From the NCBI GenBank assembly GCA_035275285.1, contig DATENA010000088.1:1-24152 (forward strand): a stretch of 24,152 nt of DNA, given 5' to 3'. Positions 18,301 through 24,152 of the stretch are shown here, in pieces. The stretch comes from Chersky-265 sp035275285. Its GTDB lineage: Bacteria; Fibrobacterota; Fibrobacteria; UBA11236. Below the pieces are notes generated by a model that saw nothing but the letters and a program-made list of their open reading frames with translations, was not told the origin of the DNA and did not search any database. The position numbers and the translations under genes are program-made. The first letter of the stretch is position 1. Each line of letters begins with the position of its first letter.

Positions 18301-21300
18301 TCGTAGCCCAGGACCATGGGCGGACTGAAGGTGAAATCGCCGCGTCCGGCATAAGCGAGCGTCCGATAGGGAACCGAGGCTTCGGTCACGATGCAGTCTT
18401 CGTATCCGTCCCCGTTGAAGTCCGTGTTGTCCATGGACCCGATTTGGGTCCAGCCGGAAATGGAAGGGATGAATCCGTAGATCTTGTTTTTTTCGGTTCC
18501 CTGCAATTGCGGCGCGAATTCGCCGTTCCCGACGCCGGGCCAATAGGCCACGGTGGGAGGCACCTCGAAACGGGTGGTGAAGTCATCCTCAGTGCTTCCG
18601 GGATCCGCGCCATATAGGTTGAAGGCATAGTCCGAGAGCAAATCCTCCTTTCCGTCATTGTCGAAATCCCCTGCCGTGGCCCCGTTGCTCGCGCTGGGCC
18701 ACATGTCGGTATTGCCATATCTGGGGGATGCCAGGCCATCGGGAAATTTCCAGACACCCATGGCCGAGCCGAAGGATTGGACCAGGACATCCTGCCGATT
18801 TCCGAGCGGCCTGAAAACGTCCCCACCCGAACCGTATCCTATATGCCCTGCGCCATAGCTCCCCGGAGTGAAACTGCCCGTCCCATCCCCGAGCAGCAAT
18901 TGATTCCAAGCATAACCGGCCGGGCACACGGATATATCCAAATGGCCATCGCCATTGTAATCGGCGAGTTTCGGTTCCGAAATCGCGAGGGCGTCATAGA
19001 ATTCACCCAATCCTTTGACCCAACTGTCCTTGAGCGTGATTGGAGACCCGAATATGGAGCCGGAGGTTCCAAAGCGCGCTTTGAGCGCGTTCTTTTCGGT
19101 ATAGACGATATCGTCGTACCCGTCCTCATCGATATCCCCCGTTCCCACCCGCATGAAGCGAAGGCTGTCTCCCGCGAACTTTTGCAGAAAAACGGGTGCG
19201 CCCAGAGTATCGTTGAAGGCTCTCAGGTGGCGCAAATCCCCGAAGTTGTTGAGGGTGTAGATCTCATCGCCTACATAGTCGACGTCGGTGAACCGCTTTT
19301 CCGGATCGAAACTGAAATACAGCCGGTGGGTGGCCGAGGTGTCGAACCGGGCTCCCGTCATGGCCCATTGGATCCGGTATCCTTTCAAGTCCTTGCCTTC
19401 ACGGATGGGCTTCACGTTCAAGGGGTAGACGTGGCCGGAATCCGCTCCCGATATCTGCATTACTTTGAATGATTTCCCGTTCACCTTGGCATCGCCGGGC
19501 AGGCGCAAGGAAGAAACGATGGCGGCATTCGAGAACCGGTATTCGCCGTAACGCCTGCCTTCCAGGGAATCCTTCAGGACGATGTCGAGGAATGCTTCGC
19601 GTCCGGCCTGGGTTCCCGCCTTTATTTCCGTGGAAGCCGCCGCCCGTACCAGGGAGATCAAGGAAGGATCCTGCCGGTTCCGCGCGAGAATGGAGAGGGA
19701 CGTATCCACGTCATGGGCGATGGCCGAGGAGAGTTCGACCAAGGTCGATTCATTCCCGGCCTGCATGCGCCGGATTTGCGGCACGTTCTTGAAAAAGGCG
19801 GAAATGGGATTGTTTACGACGGCCAGCGGATAGGCTTTGGCATTGTCCTGCCCATTGCGATCGGTTTTGGAGACATAGGCCAGTTTCACGTTCAGGACCG
19901 CGCCGTCCAAGGATACCGGATTGCTCAAGGTGATCGAAGTCTGGTTGAAGCCGATGGAAGAGGCGATTTCCCCATGGTACAGGACTTGTCCCCCGGCGTC
20001 CGTGATGCCGATGTCCACTTGACCGCCGGCCTTATCATGCCATGGCAGATGGAATTGCGCCTGATACGAGTCCAAGGAAACGAGTTGCACATCGGTCAGG
20101 GAATCGGAGTACAGGGAAAGGTCCGGGTAAGGACAGCGCTTGCAAACGAGCGTGGCCGAATCCGCATCATTCTGCGGTTTGGCATCCCGGTAGGAACCGA
20201 AGGCCTTGAAGACATAACGCACCGTATCCAGGGTCATAGGCACCATCACGGTAACGACCTTTTGCGCGCCGGCGTCCAAGATTCCTTGCGGCAGGGAGAA
20301 ATCCGAAACCACCGCTCCGTTTTTCCTTTCCAGGACCCGGGTGCGCACCTCGCCGATGAAATGATCCGACCTGTTGCGCAGCAGGAGGCGCGCCACGACG
20401 GAATCGTCCCGGGTTTCCGCGGAAAGGAGGGACAATTGCACGTCCAAATCCGTCTCCTTGGGGGCCAAGACCAAGGTGCTATCGGAGCCCGCCCCTTGAT
20501 CCGGATCCAAAGCGACGGCCAGGGCCTCATCGTTTCCCAGGGAATACCCCAAGGCCTGGACCGTTCCCGTCAATTGATAATTGGCGATGCGCTCGGCGAT
20601 GAACTGTTTCAACTCCGATTTCATGCGTTCCTTGGTTCCCGGAAAGTGGACGGATCCGCCCGTGATTCCCGTAATGGAATTCAATTGGCCGACTTTGAGT
20701 TCGCCGTTTCCCCAACTGTTGACCAGCAAGAAGGGATGGACGCCACGGTTCAGGCAGGAATCGGCGAACTCCTTGTGGTAAGGACTGGAATCGTCGGCGT
20801 TCGGGACGACCGCATCGTCATAGTTGTACTCTTCGCCCTGGCTGAGAGCGCTGAACATGGGTACGATGACCTTCAAGCTGTTTTCCCGCCAGGGGTAGGT
20901 GCTCGCCAAAAACGTCGCTGCCGGACCCCATTTGTAGGTGTGATCGGTTTCATCCAGGAGGTTTCGGATTTCCCCCTCGAAAATCCCTTCCGGGAAATCC
21001 CCATGGACGGCGCCTTCGTCATTCCGCTCCCTGAAATAAGGCGTACGGAAGGCGAAATTCACGGAATAGCCCTTGGCGGCGAATTCATTCTCCAGCTCGG
21101 GCATGAGCTCGTAATACAGCAAGCGCGTGCGGTACAAGGTTGCGGGCTCGTGGGTGTCCATGATGACGATGTCCACCCGGTTTTCGCCCACATGCGCGTT
21201 CTGCAAGGGCGCCACGCCGAAGCTCTGGGAGCGGACGCCGGATTTCGAAAGGGAAAAAGCGTACCTGTCCAAACGCGAAATCGGTTTCCCCAGGAAATCC

Positions 21301-23546
21301 TTGGCTTGCACGCGCAGCGAGAAATTCCCCGCGGTATCGATCCGCAGCGGTCCCGCAAGCAACCGCGAATGGAATCCGGTGACCACCCTCGTCATCGAGA
21401 ACAGATTATCGCCTTCATTCGACTCCGCGATGTCCTCCTCCGGATCCAGGATCATCTTGAGCAAGTAGGCCTGCGCCGAATCGATGGGCGTCCAGGAAAA
21501 GGCCAGGGGGCGGGCGGAATTCCCGGTGGTGAAGGCCAGACTGGTATCCAATTGGAACAGCGTGTCCGCCGCGTCCCTGAGGATGACGACATGGATGGGC
21601 AATGTCTCGCCGGCCGACAGGCGCTGGGCAAGGATATTGAAATGCTCCCGCACGGCATGTCCCGCCACGATGAAGATGGGAGCCGGTTCTTCGGTGTTTT
21701 CGCGGAGGGTGAAATTGGTTCCGGAGGCATAGTCCAGGTTCTTCTGCGACCTGTTGTTGGTCTCGTCGCTTTCCTTGGAGGAATCCAGGGGATCGAGGAT
21801 CAGGGAAACCAGGTAGGAGGAATCGGTTTCTGACAAGGCTTCGGGAAGCGTGAACCGGACGAGGAGGGAGCGCTCCCCGGAGGCGGCCAGGGTCGATTGG
21901 GTGGAATCCTGCAAGCGGATCTGGGCGTTCCCGGCATGCACGGTCAGGCGCGTCAGGAAGGAACCGGTGGACGCGGCGCCTTTGTTCGCGATCACGGCGC
22001 TGGCTTCGCAATCCGCCGAATCCCCGGCCGGGATGCACGCCGCAATCAAGCTGCCCTTGAAGGCGAGGTCCGGCCTGGCATAGACCGTGAAGTTCCGATC
22101 CAGGACGTTGTCGGATTCATTGGATTCCGAAACCAGGCCGCCCGCATCCAGGACCAATCGGGCCTGATAGTCCCCCGCGGGAAAGGCGCTCAGGAAGGTG
22201 AAATCGATGGGCATTCCGATGCCCGCCCTGGGGAAGATCTGCACTCCAAGGGTATCGAAACTCCCGCCGCTCCCTTTCACCAGGCAGACCACCTTGAACG
22301 GGTCGGTGACGGTCTTGCCCGTATTCACGAAATGGACCCGGATGGAAACGGTGTCCCCCGGTCCCGCGGAATCGGGAACGATACGGAGCGAATCGGCCGT
22401 GAAGCGGAAATCCGGAGCGGGATCGCATCTCAGGAAAACGCCCGGGATGGCCGTTTTGACGGAATCGCTCCCGGCCAGGTAGGCGAAGGTTCCCCCCACC
22501 CGGTACGTTCCGACCGAATCCGCATTCCCCAGGTTGAGCCGGAACCCTTGTTCCGCGCCTTTGACCATCGCCGCCGCAAGCAAGGTGTCCACGGAGCGCG
22601 GAGCTCCCGGCCCATTGGGCTGGAGCGTCACGTGAATCCGGATCTGGCCGGAGAAATCCGCATTGCGGGCCCGGAAAAGGGATTGCAGCAAAATCGACTG
22701 GCCGACGAGGACTTCGCCCTGGTTCCTGCCGGTTCCGTCCACCAATGCGAGGCTTTTAAGTTCGAGGTTGCCCGGGAGCCCGGCATGGACCAGCACCGCC
22801 AGCGCCGTGAGTTCCACGTCTCCTTGAATCGAACCATTGGCGAGTTGCTGCCTTTCCACGTGGGACCAGATGGCGTCGAATTCATTCCGGAACGCGCTTT
22901 CCGCCGCAAGCAGTCGCGAGACGCGGAGCAGAAACAGCATATCGGCCCGGGAAGCGGTCAGGCGGGAACCCAAGCCCGGCGACAACCATTGGAGACCCCG
23001 CTTTATTCTCGCGTCCCGGTCCGAAGCAACGGGCGCGTTCCGCAAGGCGTTCAAGGCCAGGACGGTCAGGCTCGGGCTGCCGGCGCGCGTTTTCTTTTCG
23101 CTCCACGATCCGTCCGGATTCTGCCCGAGGGCCAGCTCCGCGAGGACGGCTTCGGTATTCCGCCCCAGGGACGCCGCCGCGAGCGCGTAATGGGACAGGT
23201 CACGGGCGTTGCTGCGATACAGGCTGTCGTGGCCTTTCCGCTTCCCGTACCAGAGATCGAGTTGGTAGATCTCGGAGGAAAAGTTCGCTCCCAACCGCCG
23301 CTTGACCAAAAGCCTGCGGCTCAGCGCTTCCAGGCGGGTGCCGGTGATCGTTTCCAGCTCCGGGGACTGGGAGACAGCGAACGCGCTGTCCGCCTCCGCC
23401 AACGCCTCCAGGCGCAGTAGCTTGGCGTTTTCCACGGCGGGTCGCGCCGCCCGGAGGAAGTCCAGGCTCGCGGCTTGCTGAAAGGCCATGGCAGGCCAGG
23501 ACAGCAGTCCGCACAAAACCGCATTTCGGAACAGAAGATTTCCCAT
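12345..23546 (-). CDS. Giant secreted multidomain protein: toroid, CARDB, VWA-like, FG-GAP, Ig, LamG, CBM-like (3733 aa)
   Basis: A Sec signal peptide (MGNLLFRNAVLCGLLSWPAMA) predicts export. The start at 23546 is chosen because GGAG (23555-23552) precedes it by five bases and the signal peptide begins there; the ATG at 23588 has no such site. Domains in order: an alpha/alpha-toroid of the prenyltransferase/squalene-cyclase fold (LGQNPDGSW near 140); three CARDB domains (about 375-485, 489-600, 618-715) ending in ESNESDN, ESDETNN and ESNEGDN; a VWA-like domain (about 790-990); and an FG-GAP propeller (about 1465-1770). Ig-like domains follow (to about 2270), then a propeller-like stretch with LLVVSSDSGLYLFDAR (about 2415), a concanavalin-like sandwich (about 2700-2880), Ig and cadherin-like domains with PVNDPP (about 3000-3270), a LamG-like domain (about 3410-3540) and a CBM6/35-like sandwich opening with EAEHFN (about 3575). 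No sorting signal is seen at the C-terminus. Carbohydrate or surface binding is inferred; no catalytic site is visible. Confidence 0.95.
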   Translation of the reverse strand: MGNLLFRNAVLCGLLSWPAMAFQQAASLDFLRAARPAVENAKLLRLEALAEADSAFAVSQSPELETITGTRLEALSRRLLVKRRLGANFSSEIYQLDLWYGKRKGHDSLYRSNARDLSHYALAAASLGRNTEAVLAELALGQNPDGSWSEKKTRAGSPSLTVLALNALRNAPVASDRDARIKRGLQWLSPGLGSRLTASRADMLFLLRVSRLLAAESAFRNEFDAIWSHVERQQLANGSIQGDVELTALAVLVHAGLPGNLELKSLALVDGTGRNQGEVLVGQSILLQSLFRARNADFSGQIRIHVTLQPNGPGAPRSVDTLLAAAMVKGAEQGFRLNLGNADSVGTYRVGGTFAYLAGSDSVKTAIPGVFLRCDPAPDFRFTADSLRIVPDSAGPGDTVSIRVHFVNTGKTVTDPFKVVCLVKGSGGSFDTLGVQIFPRAGIGMPIDFTFLSAFPAGDYQARLVLDAGGLVSESNESDNVLDRNFTVYARPDLAFKGSLIAACIPAGDSADCEASAVIANKGAASTGSFLTRLTVHAGNAQIRLQDSTQSTLAASGERSLLVRFTLPEALSETDSSYLVSLILDPLDSSKESDETNNRSQKNLDYASGTNFTLRENTEEPAPIFIVAGHAVREHFNILAQRLSAGETLPIHVVILRDAADTLFQLDTSLAFTTGNSARPLAFSWTPIDSAQAYLLKMILDPEEDIAESNEGDNLFSMTRVVTGFHSRLLAGPLRIDTAGNFSLRVQAKDFLGKPISRLDRYAFSLSKSGVRSQSFGVAPLQNAHVGENRVDIVIMDTHEPATLYRTRLLYYELMPELENEFAAKGYSVNFAFRTPYFRERNDEGAVHGDFPEGIFEGEIRNLLDETDHTYKWGPAATFLASTYPWRENSLKVIVPMFSALSQGEEYNYDDAVVPNADDSSPYHKEFADSCLNRGVHPFLLVNSWGNGELKVGQLNSITGITGGSVHFPGTKERMKSELKQFIAERIANYQLTGTVQALGYSLGNDEALAVALDPDQGAGSDSTLVLAPKETDLDVQLSLLSAETRDDSVVARLLLRNRSDHFIGEVRTRVLERKNGAVVSDFSLPQGILDAGAQKVVTVMVPMTLDTVRYVFKAFGSYRDAKPQNDADSATLVCKRCPYPDLSLYSDSLTDVQLVSLDSYQAQFHLPWHDKAGGQVDIGITDAGGQVLYHGEIASSIGFNQTSITLSNPVSLDGAVLNVKLAYVSKTDRNGQDNAKAYPLAVVNNPISAFFKNVPQIRRMQAGNESTLVELSSAIAHDVDTSLSILARNRQDPSLISLVRAAASTEIKAGTQAGREAFLDIVLKDSLEGRRYGEYRFSNAAIVSSLRLPGDAKVNGKSFKVMQISGADSGHVYPLNVKPIREGKDLKGYRIQWAMTGARFDTSATHRLYFSFDPEKRFTDVDYVGDEIYTLNNFGDLRHLRAFNDTLGAPVFLQKFAGDSLRFMRVGTGDIDEDGYDDIVYTEKNALKARFGTSGSIFGSPITLKDSWVKGLGEFYDALAISEPKLADYNGDGHLDISVCPAGYAWNQLLLGDGTGSFTPGSYGAGHIGYGSGGDVFRPLGNRQDVLVQSFGSAMGVWKFPDGLASPRYGNTDMWPSASNGATAGDFDNDGKEDLLSDYAFNLYGADPGSTEDDFTTRFEVPPTVAYWPGVGNGEFAPQLQGTEKNKIYGFIPSISGWTQIGSMDNTDFNGDGYEDCIVTEASVPYRTLAYAGRGDFTFSPPMVLGYDSVGVWGLHVAYKRIVRATGAAPSINRPSANTLTAAWNPSVIGPGEYNLEAWVHGSGADSSRIGVSPSFRILPPLEVAASIAPGQPQFQVGKEFTGSLVLADTGIAYPSSEVSARVLAIASPDTLEVFNRTGLSIGASAQLSFPLGFPVKSSQTLLILVEQAGKTDTTSYSVPVAAGQAYVKGKIDLGAYEEVELFRTGKALAFALSASNAGNGSIATRLLLVLQKSGTGDVDTLHNESVTLAAGASVSRSESHAFASAGSFRAVWLSAGPADTLTLDSKLVRITASPAPQIVRTVPKAGSLVSAGSLLDIWIDTLESLSGVSVTQDAANRTAVFRKDSLGYKLYQDTIQAFAGLSLPVSISSQDVSGHNGTTAVDDANPSTFSYLFSATPQPFVVTGVQNGRVYGTDRLISVRPDANLIRFPAVLLDGVPWAGGWVSLEGNHVLTLTGILKDGRSYTQTMAFGLDKSGPRIEVDNLSDGDVLDHTVLPIVRAFDPNGAVLTIHLDGKAWSGTNIAEGVHILLANASDSLGNASTATFAFTINLQSGKYARLNPPVSGSHFNRTVHPGIESNLDDVLATRIGRKNPATFDSTAWAGLTDTLRSDSIRDWISSLSRGDSWSHTDDTSYYGFGPNGHYFEAGTQTDSMASWAAESVGRNRGSAAAFPESLLVVSSDSGLYLFDARRKTFWMRFAVDYGSNNDNPIHRPLYNLQYDDGWLFGFWDHGFVAVSFQRDLIIGWNDSAAPNTAFKWHGISSRNSGTEPDIELLGFFSANDVGFTDMRSVKACVYNLKSTQMMQLESNQGHFHVSFSQNHNPIFTCITSDPFFNPPQAFAKGASNGKSYRVFASDGTAEVSLYSFHWNSGLQYTDYQKGSDAEYMNLAPETHLNALIKSFGTNSISVPLRSLHFLTGTYLQSTFYNGLDPDRSPPKRVLSIGPRPGLTLKADGSFNGDFWRVDDGAIRVRHGLIEADTTAADDSFERLRLTQKKSTVSDFTAEYSILNQDPSKANAFVRIAFKDTLGTERITAYVGCAADTRTPAYTVEPRTLSLGFKTNDAVSEAHSVMSTLPSVGPLSMRIKIVKSKARYGLFFWDVDKWTEAAQSTAGYVWKVPLRMEMSIFAATGNPSIAFRLDRFEETNTYYLPETVQRLEDAVSFGDKILLRTLQQDTTTRYFAFDTASKAFEPASDALKETGTRRILSLVPGMLLTQAGSQTAVRKQLAGDDIDPLDSVSAEGSHVLLSRVTSAKYGVFRDTSAFTIDKTKPVVTVSGITAGHLYNSAVTIAYAITDSHLDSGRTEVRLNGLVPAGLTVSAMGNYSFRIKALDSAGNVADTTIAFSLAPELRLTGAATPLPMYEDIPDSSLNVASLFTPSSGLTYAVASVPNLAVAITASKKLYVQPEADFSGIRDVVIQATLSGVSIEDTLRIIVRPVNDPPHLVSADTIFGVGGTPVSYQIQVGDPDDVPTYQTSGLPGYLTRSGGLISGTGPFYGSSTQFTLAMSDGDTTLNKTIYVRISDVNTPPTIAPAIEVEPHAAAQTIGLDLAAYIHDAEEPASNLTWSWSTSSHVTVTQGANKDLWNLAPAGGFHDTVTLRATLTDPGGATAYQDVLLDWTLDDGPVHTFLKSWYPFRERTGASTKDSLSAATLTLTSSSMWSADTGLTFKPVSTASSGANLTLNPARGLSFEFWLKTDSLRTDTLDILTFTRTTSPTTPAWSIRLLNQELRAYQSNTSSHSTASFSNAVSREHAWHHFVVSFEADSVALYRNGLRFGKVANPGLNASSVTVTPSLGGAGSTGGNPAGIALLRIYQNKSSAFKALHNFARTEKQDRLTHFHEAEHFNRRVGSDFPYTAIAALPSDTALATDDTPTELCLLYPSDSSYVQFNVSVVAAGSYYLFGRALGKVHDNSFWAQVDNGTPVSWHASFGNFWKTDWLKGPVAASPTALSLSSGSHTIRIHARERGTLLDWVGLSSGDDLLLPFVENPVYFQAP
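18265..19165 (-). other. FG-GAP/VCBS-type beta-propeller with four calcium loops
   Basis: Four DxDxDGxxD-type loops lie in order: GDIDEDGYDD, ADYNGDGHLD, GDFDNDGKED and TDFNGDGYED, near residues 1472, 1529, 1626 and 1707 of the giant protein. Such loops bind calcium in integrin-like propellers, in secreted adhesins and in the propeller of TcB-type toxin subunits. The set is short for a full seven-blade propeller, so some blades may have lost their loop. Confidence 0.85.
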
Positions 23547-23551
23547 GCGCA

Positions 23552-23555
23552 CTCC
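23552..23555 (-). promoter_or_regulatory. Shine-Dalgarno deciding the start of the giant secreted protein
   Basis: GGAG followed by five bases and the ATG at 23546-23544, which opens a textbook signal peptide. This argues against the in-frame ATG 14 codons upstream at 23588, although that one forms ATGA with the preceding gene's stop. Confidence 0.6.
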
Positions 23556-23584
23556 ACGGGTGTTGAAGGAACGGAATCCCGGCC

Positions 23585-24152
23585 TCATGGTGCGAGGCAG
23601 GTTTCAGGTTGTGTGTCGAGGTAGACCTGTACGGAAGCGGAAACGCTCTGGGTGCCGCCATTGTACATGCACTGACGCGTAATGGTGTTGAGGCCTTCCG
23701 ACAGGCTTTCGGAGGTTCCCGTGCCCTGGACCACTCCGTCCACCGTCCAAGTCACGGAAACGGGCGAGGAGAACACTTCCAGGCTTTGCGTGGGATACTC
23801 GATGCTGACGACGGGAGGATCCATGCTCCGGGTGACGGTGACGGTATCATGGGTGGTGCCATGGGCGTTGGTCGCGCTGCGGATGATCCTGTTGGTCCCC
23901 ACGGTCAGGGCTTGCGTCAAAAGGGTGGTTTGGGTGACCCCGTCCACCTTCCAGGCGACGGCCGTAGAGGTCTCGTGGATGATGGCTCCTTCGGATGGGT
24001 AGGTGATTTCCACCACCGGCGGGCTTCCGGACGAGCCGGTCCCCGTCCCCGCCGAAGGCCGGTACAGGTACACGCTCGAATCCGTCGCATTCACCAACAC
24101 GAACACGTTGTACTTGGCCACGTACCGCCACCGCCCATAGGTTCCGGTTTCG
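23585..24152 (-). CDS. C-terminal end of a large exported protein with two Ig-like repeats, cut by the window edge
   Basis: The frame is open to the right edge of the window. Codons before the GTG at 24121 read E-T-G-T-Y-G-R-W-R-Y and flow into VAKYNVFVLVNATDSSVYLY, so this GTG is internal and the gene starts outside. The visible 188 or so residues end in two 68-residue Ig-like repeats (24022-23819 and 23818-23615). They align without gaps with 24 identical residues by hand count, sharing PPVV.I.YP, W.VDGV.Q and L..G.N.I.R. Two cysteines (QCMYNGG and ETCLAP), one in the second repeat and one at the C-terminus, could form a disulfide. The stop overlaps an ATG as ATGA, so it is probably co-transcribed with the giant gene behind it. 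Export is inferred from domain type, since no signal peptide is in the window. Function unknown. Confidence 0.9.
   Translation of the reverse strand, partial: ETGTYGRWRYVAKYNVFVLVNATDSSVYLYRPSAGTGTGSSGSPPVVEITYPSEGAIIHETSTAVAWKVDGVTQTTLLTQALTVGTNRIIRSATNAHGTTHDTVTVTRSMDPPVVSIEYPTQSLEVFSSPVSVTWTVDGVVQGTGTSESLSEGLNTITRQCMYNGGTQSVSASVQVYLDTQPETCLAP
23615..24022 (-). repeat. Two tandem 68-residue Ig-like repeats
   Basis: Directly adjacent repeats of 204 bases each with about 35% protein identity. Core residues PPVV, W.VDGV and G.N.I.R are kept in both. The divergence shows an old duplication. Confidence 0.8.

Noticed and set aside
24119..24121. GTG at 24121 as the start of the right-edge gene.
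   Set aside because: The frame continues upstream to the window edge with protein-like sequence (GTYGRWRY) flowing into the same domain, and no ribosome binding site precedes the GTG.

Overview
The window is a single accessory locus, read entirely on the minus strand (right to left), dominated by two giant genes. A hand count of sample stretches gives about 60-67% GC in the bodies of the giants and about 47-48% over the toxin tip and its neighbour. Multi-domain exported proteins with CARDB, FG-GAP, LamG-like and Ig-like modules and a Sec-type signal peptide fit a free-living Gram-negative bacterium with large secreted adhesins (Fibrobacterota or Myxococcota-like groups come to mind). No marker gene is present, so the taxonomy is a guess.

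Layout in direction of transcription. (1) 24152-23585: the C-terminal end of a protein that starts outside the window, carrying two tandem Ig-like repeats. (2) 23546-12345: a 3733-aa secreted protein with an alpha/alpha-toroid, three CARDB domains, a VWA-like domain with a damaged metal site, an FG-GAP propeller with four calcium loops, many Ig-like domains, cadherin-like and LamG-like domains and a terminal CBM-like sandwich. (3) 12348-937: a 3803-aa RHS/YD-repeat protein. It has an N-terminal hydrophobic segment, a transglutaminase-like domain lacking its cysteine, and two complete YD-repeat regions in tandem separated by three Ig-like domains. It ends in a canonical RHS core with DPTG and a 190-aa tip resembling an H-Y-[D/E] ADP-ribosyltransferase toxin. 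(4) 929-462: a 155-aa protein in the position of an immunity gene. (5) 463-131: a decayed fragment of another RHS gene. (6) From 34 leftwards: the first 11 codons of an unrelated gene with its own ribosome binding site and a possible promoter.

The stop codon of gene 1 and the stop codon of the second giant gene each form an ATGA with an ATG of the next reading frame, and the toxin and candidate immunity gene are 7 bases apart. The four genes therefore look like one transcript, with its promoter outside the window. A contact-dependent or surface-displayed polymorphic toxin system with a giant secreted partner protein is the simplest reading, but the partnership is inferred only from gene order.

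The most unusual feature is the double RHS architecture. The first YD region ends in a degraded, DPxG-less version of the core, as though two RHS proteins had fused and only the second kept its self-cleaving end and toxin. The GC drop over the tip, the candidate immunity gene and the RHS remnant shows the usual tip-replacement history of polymorphic toxins.
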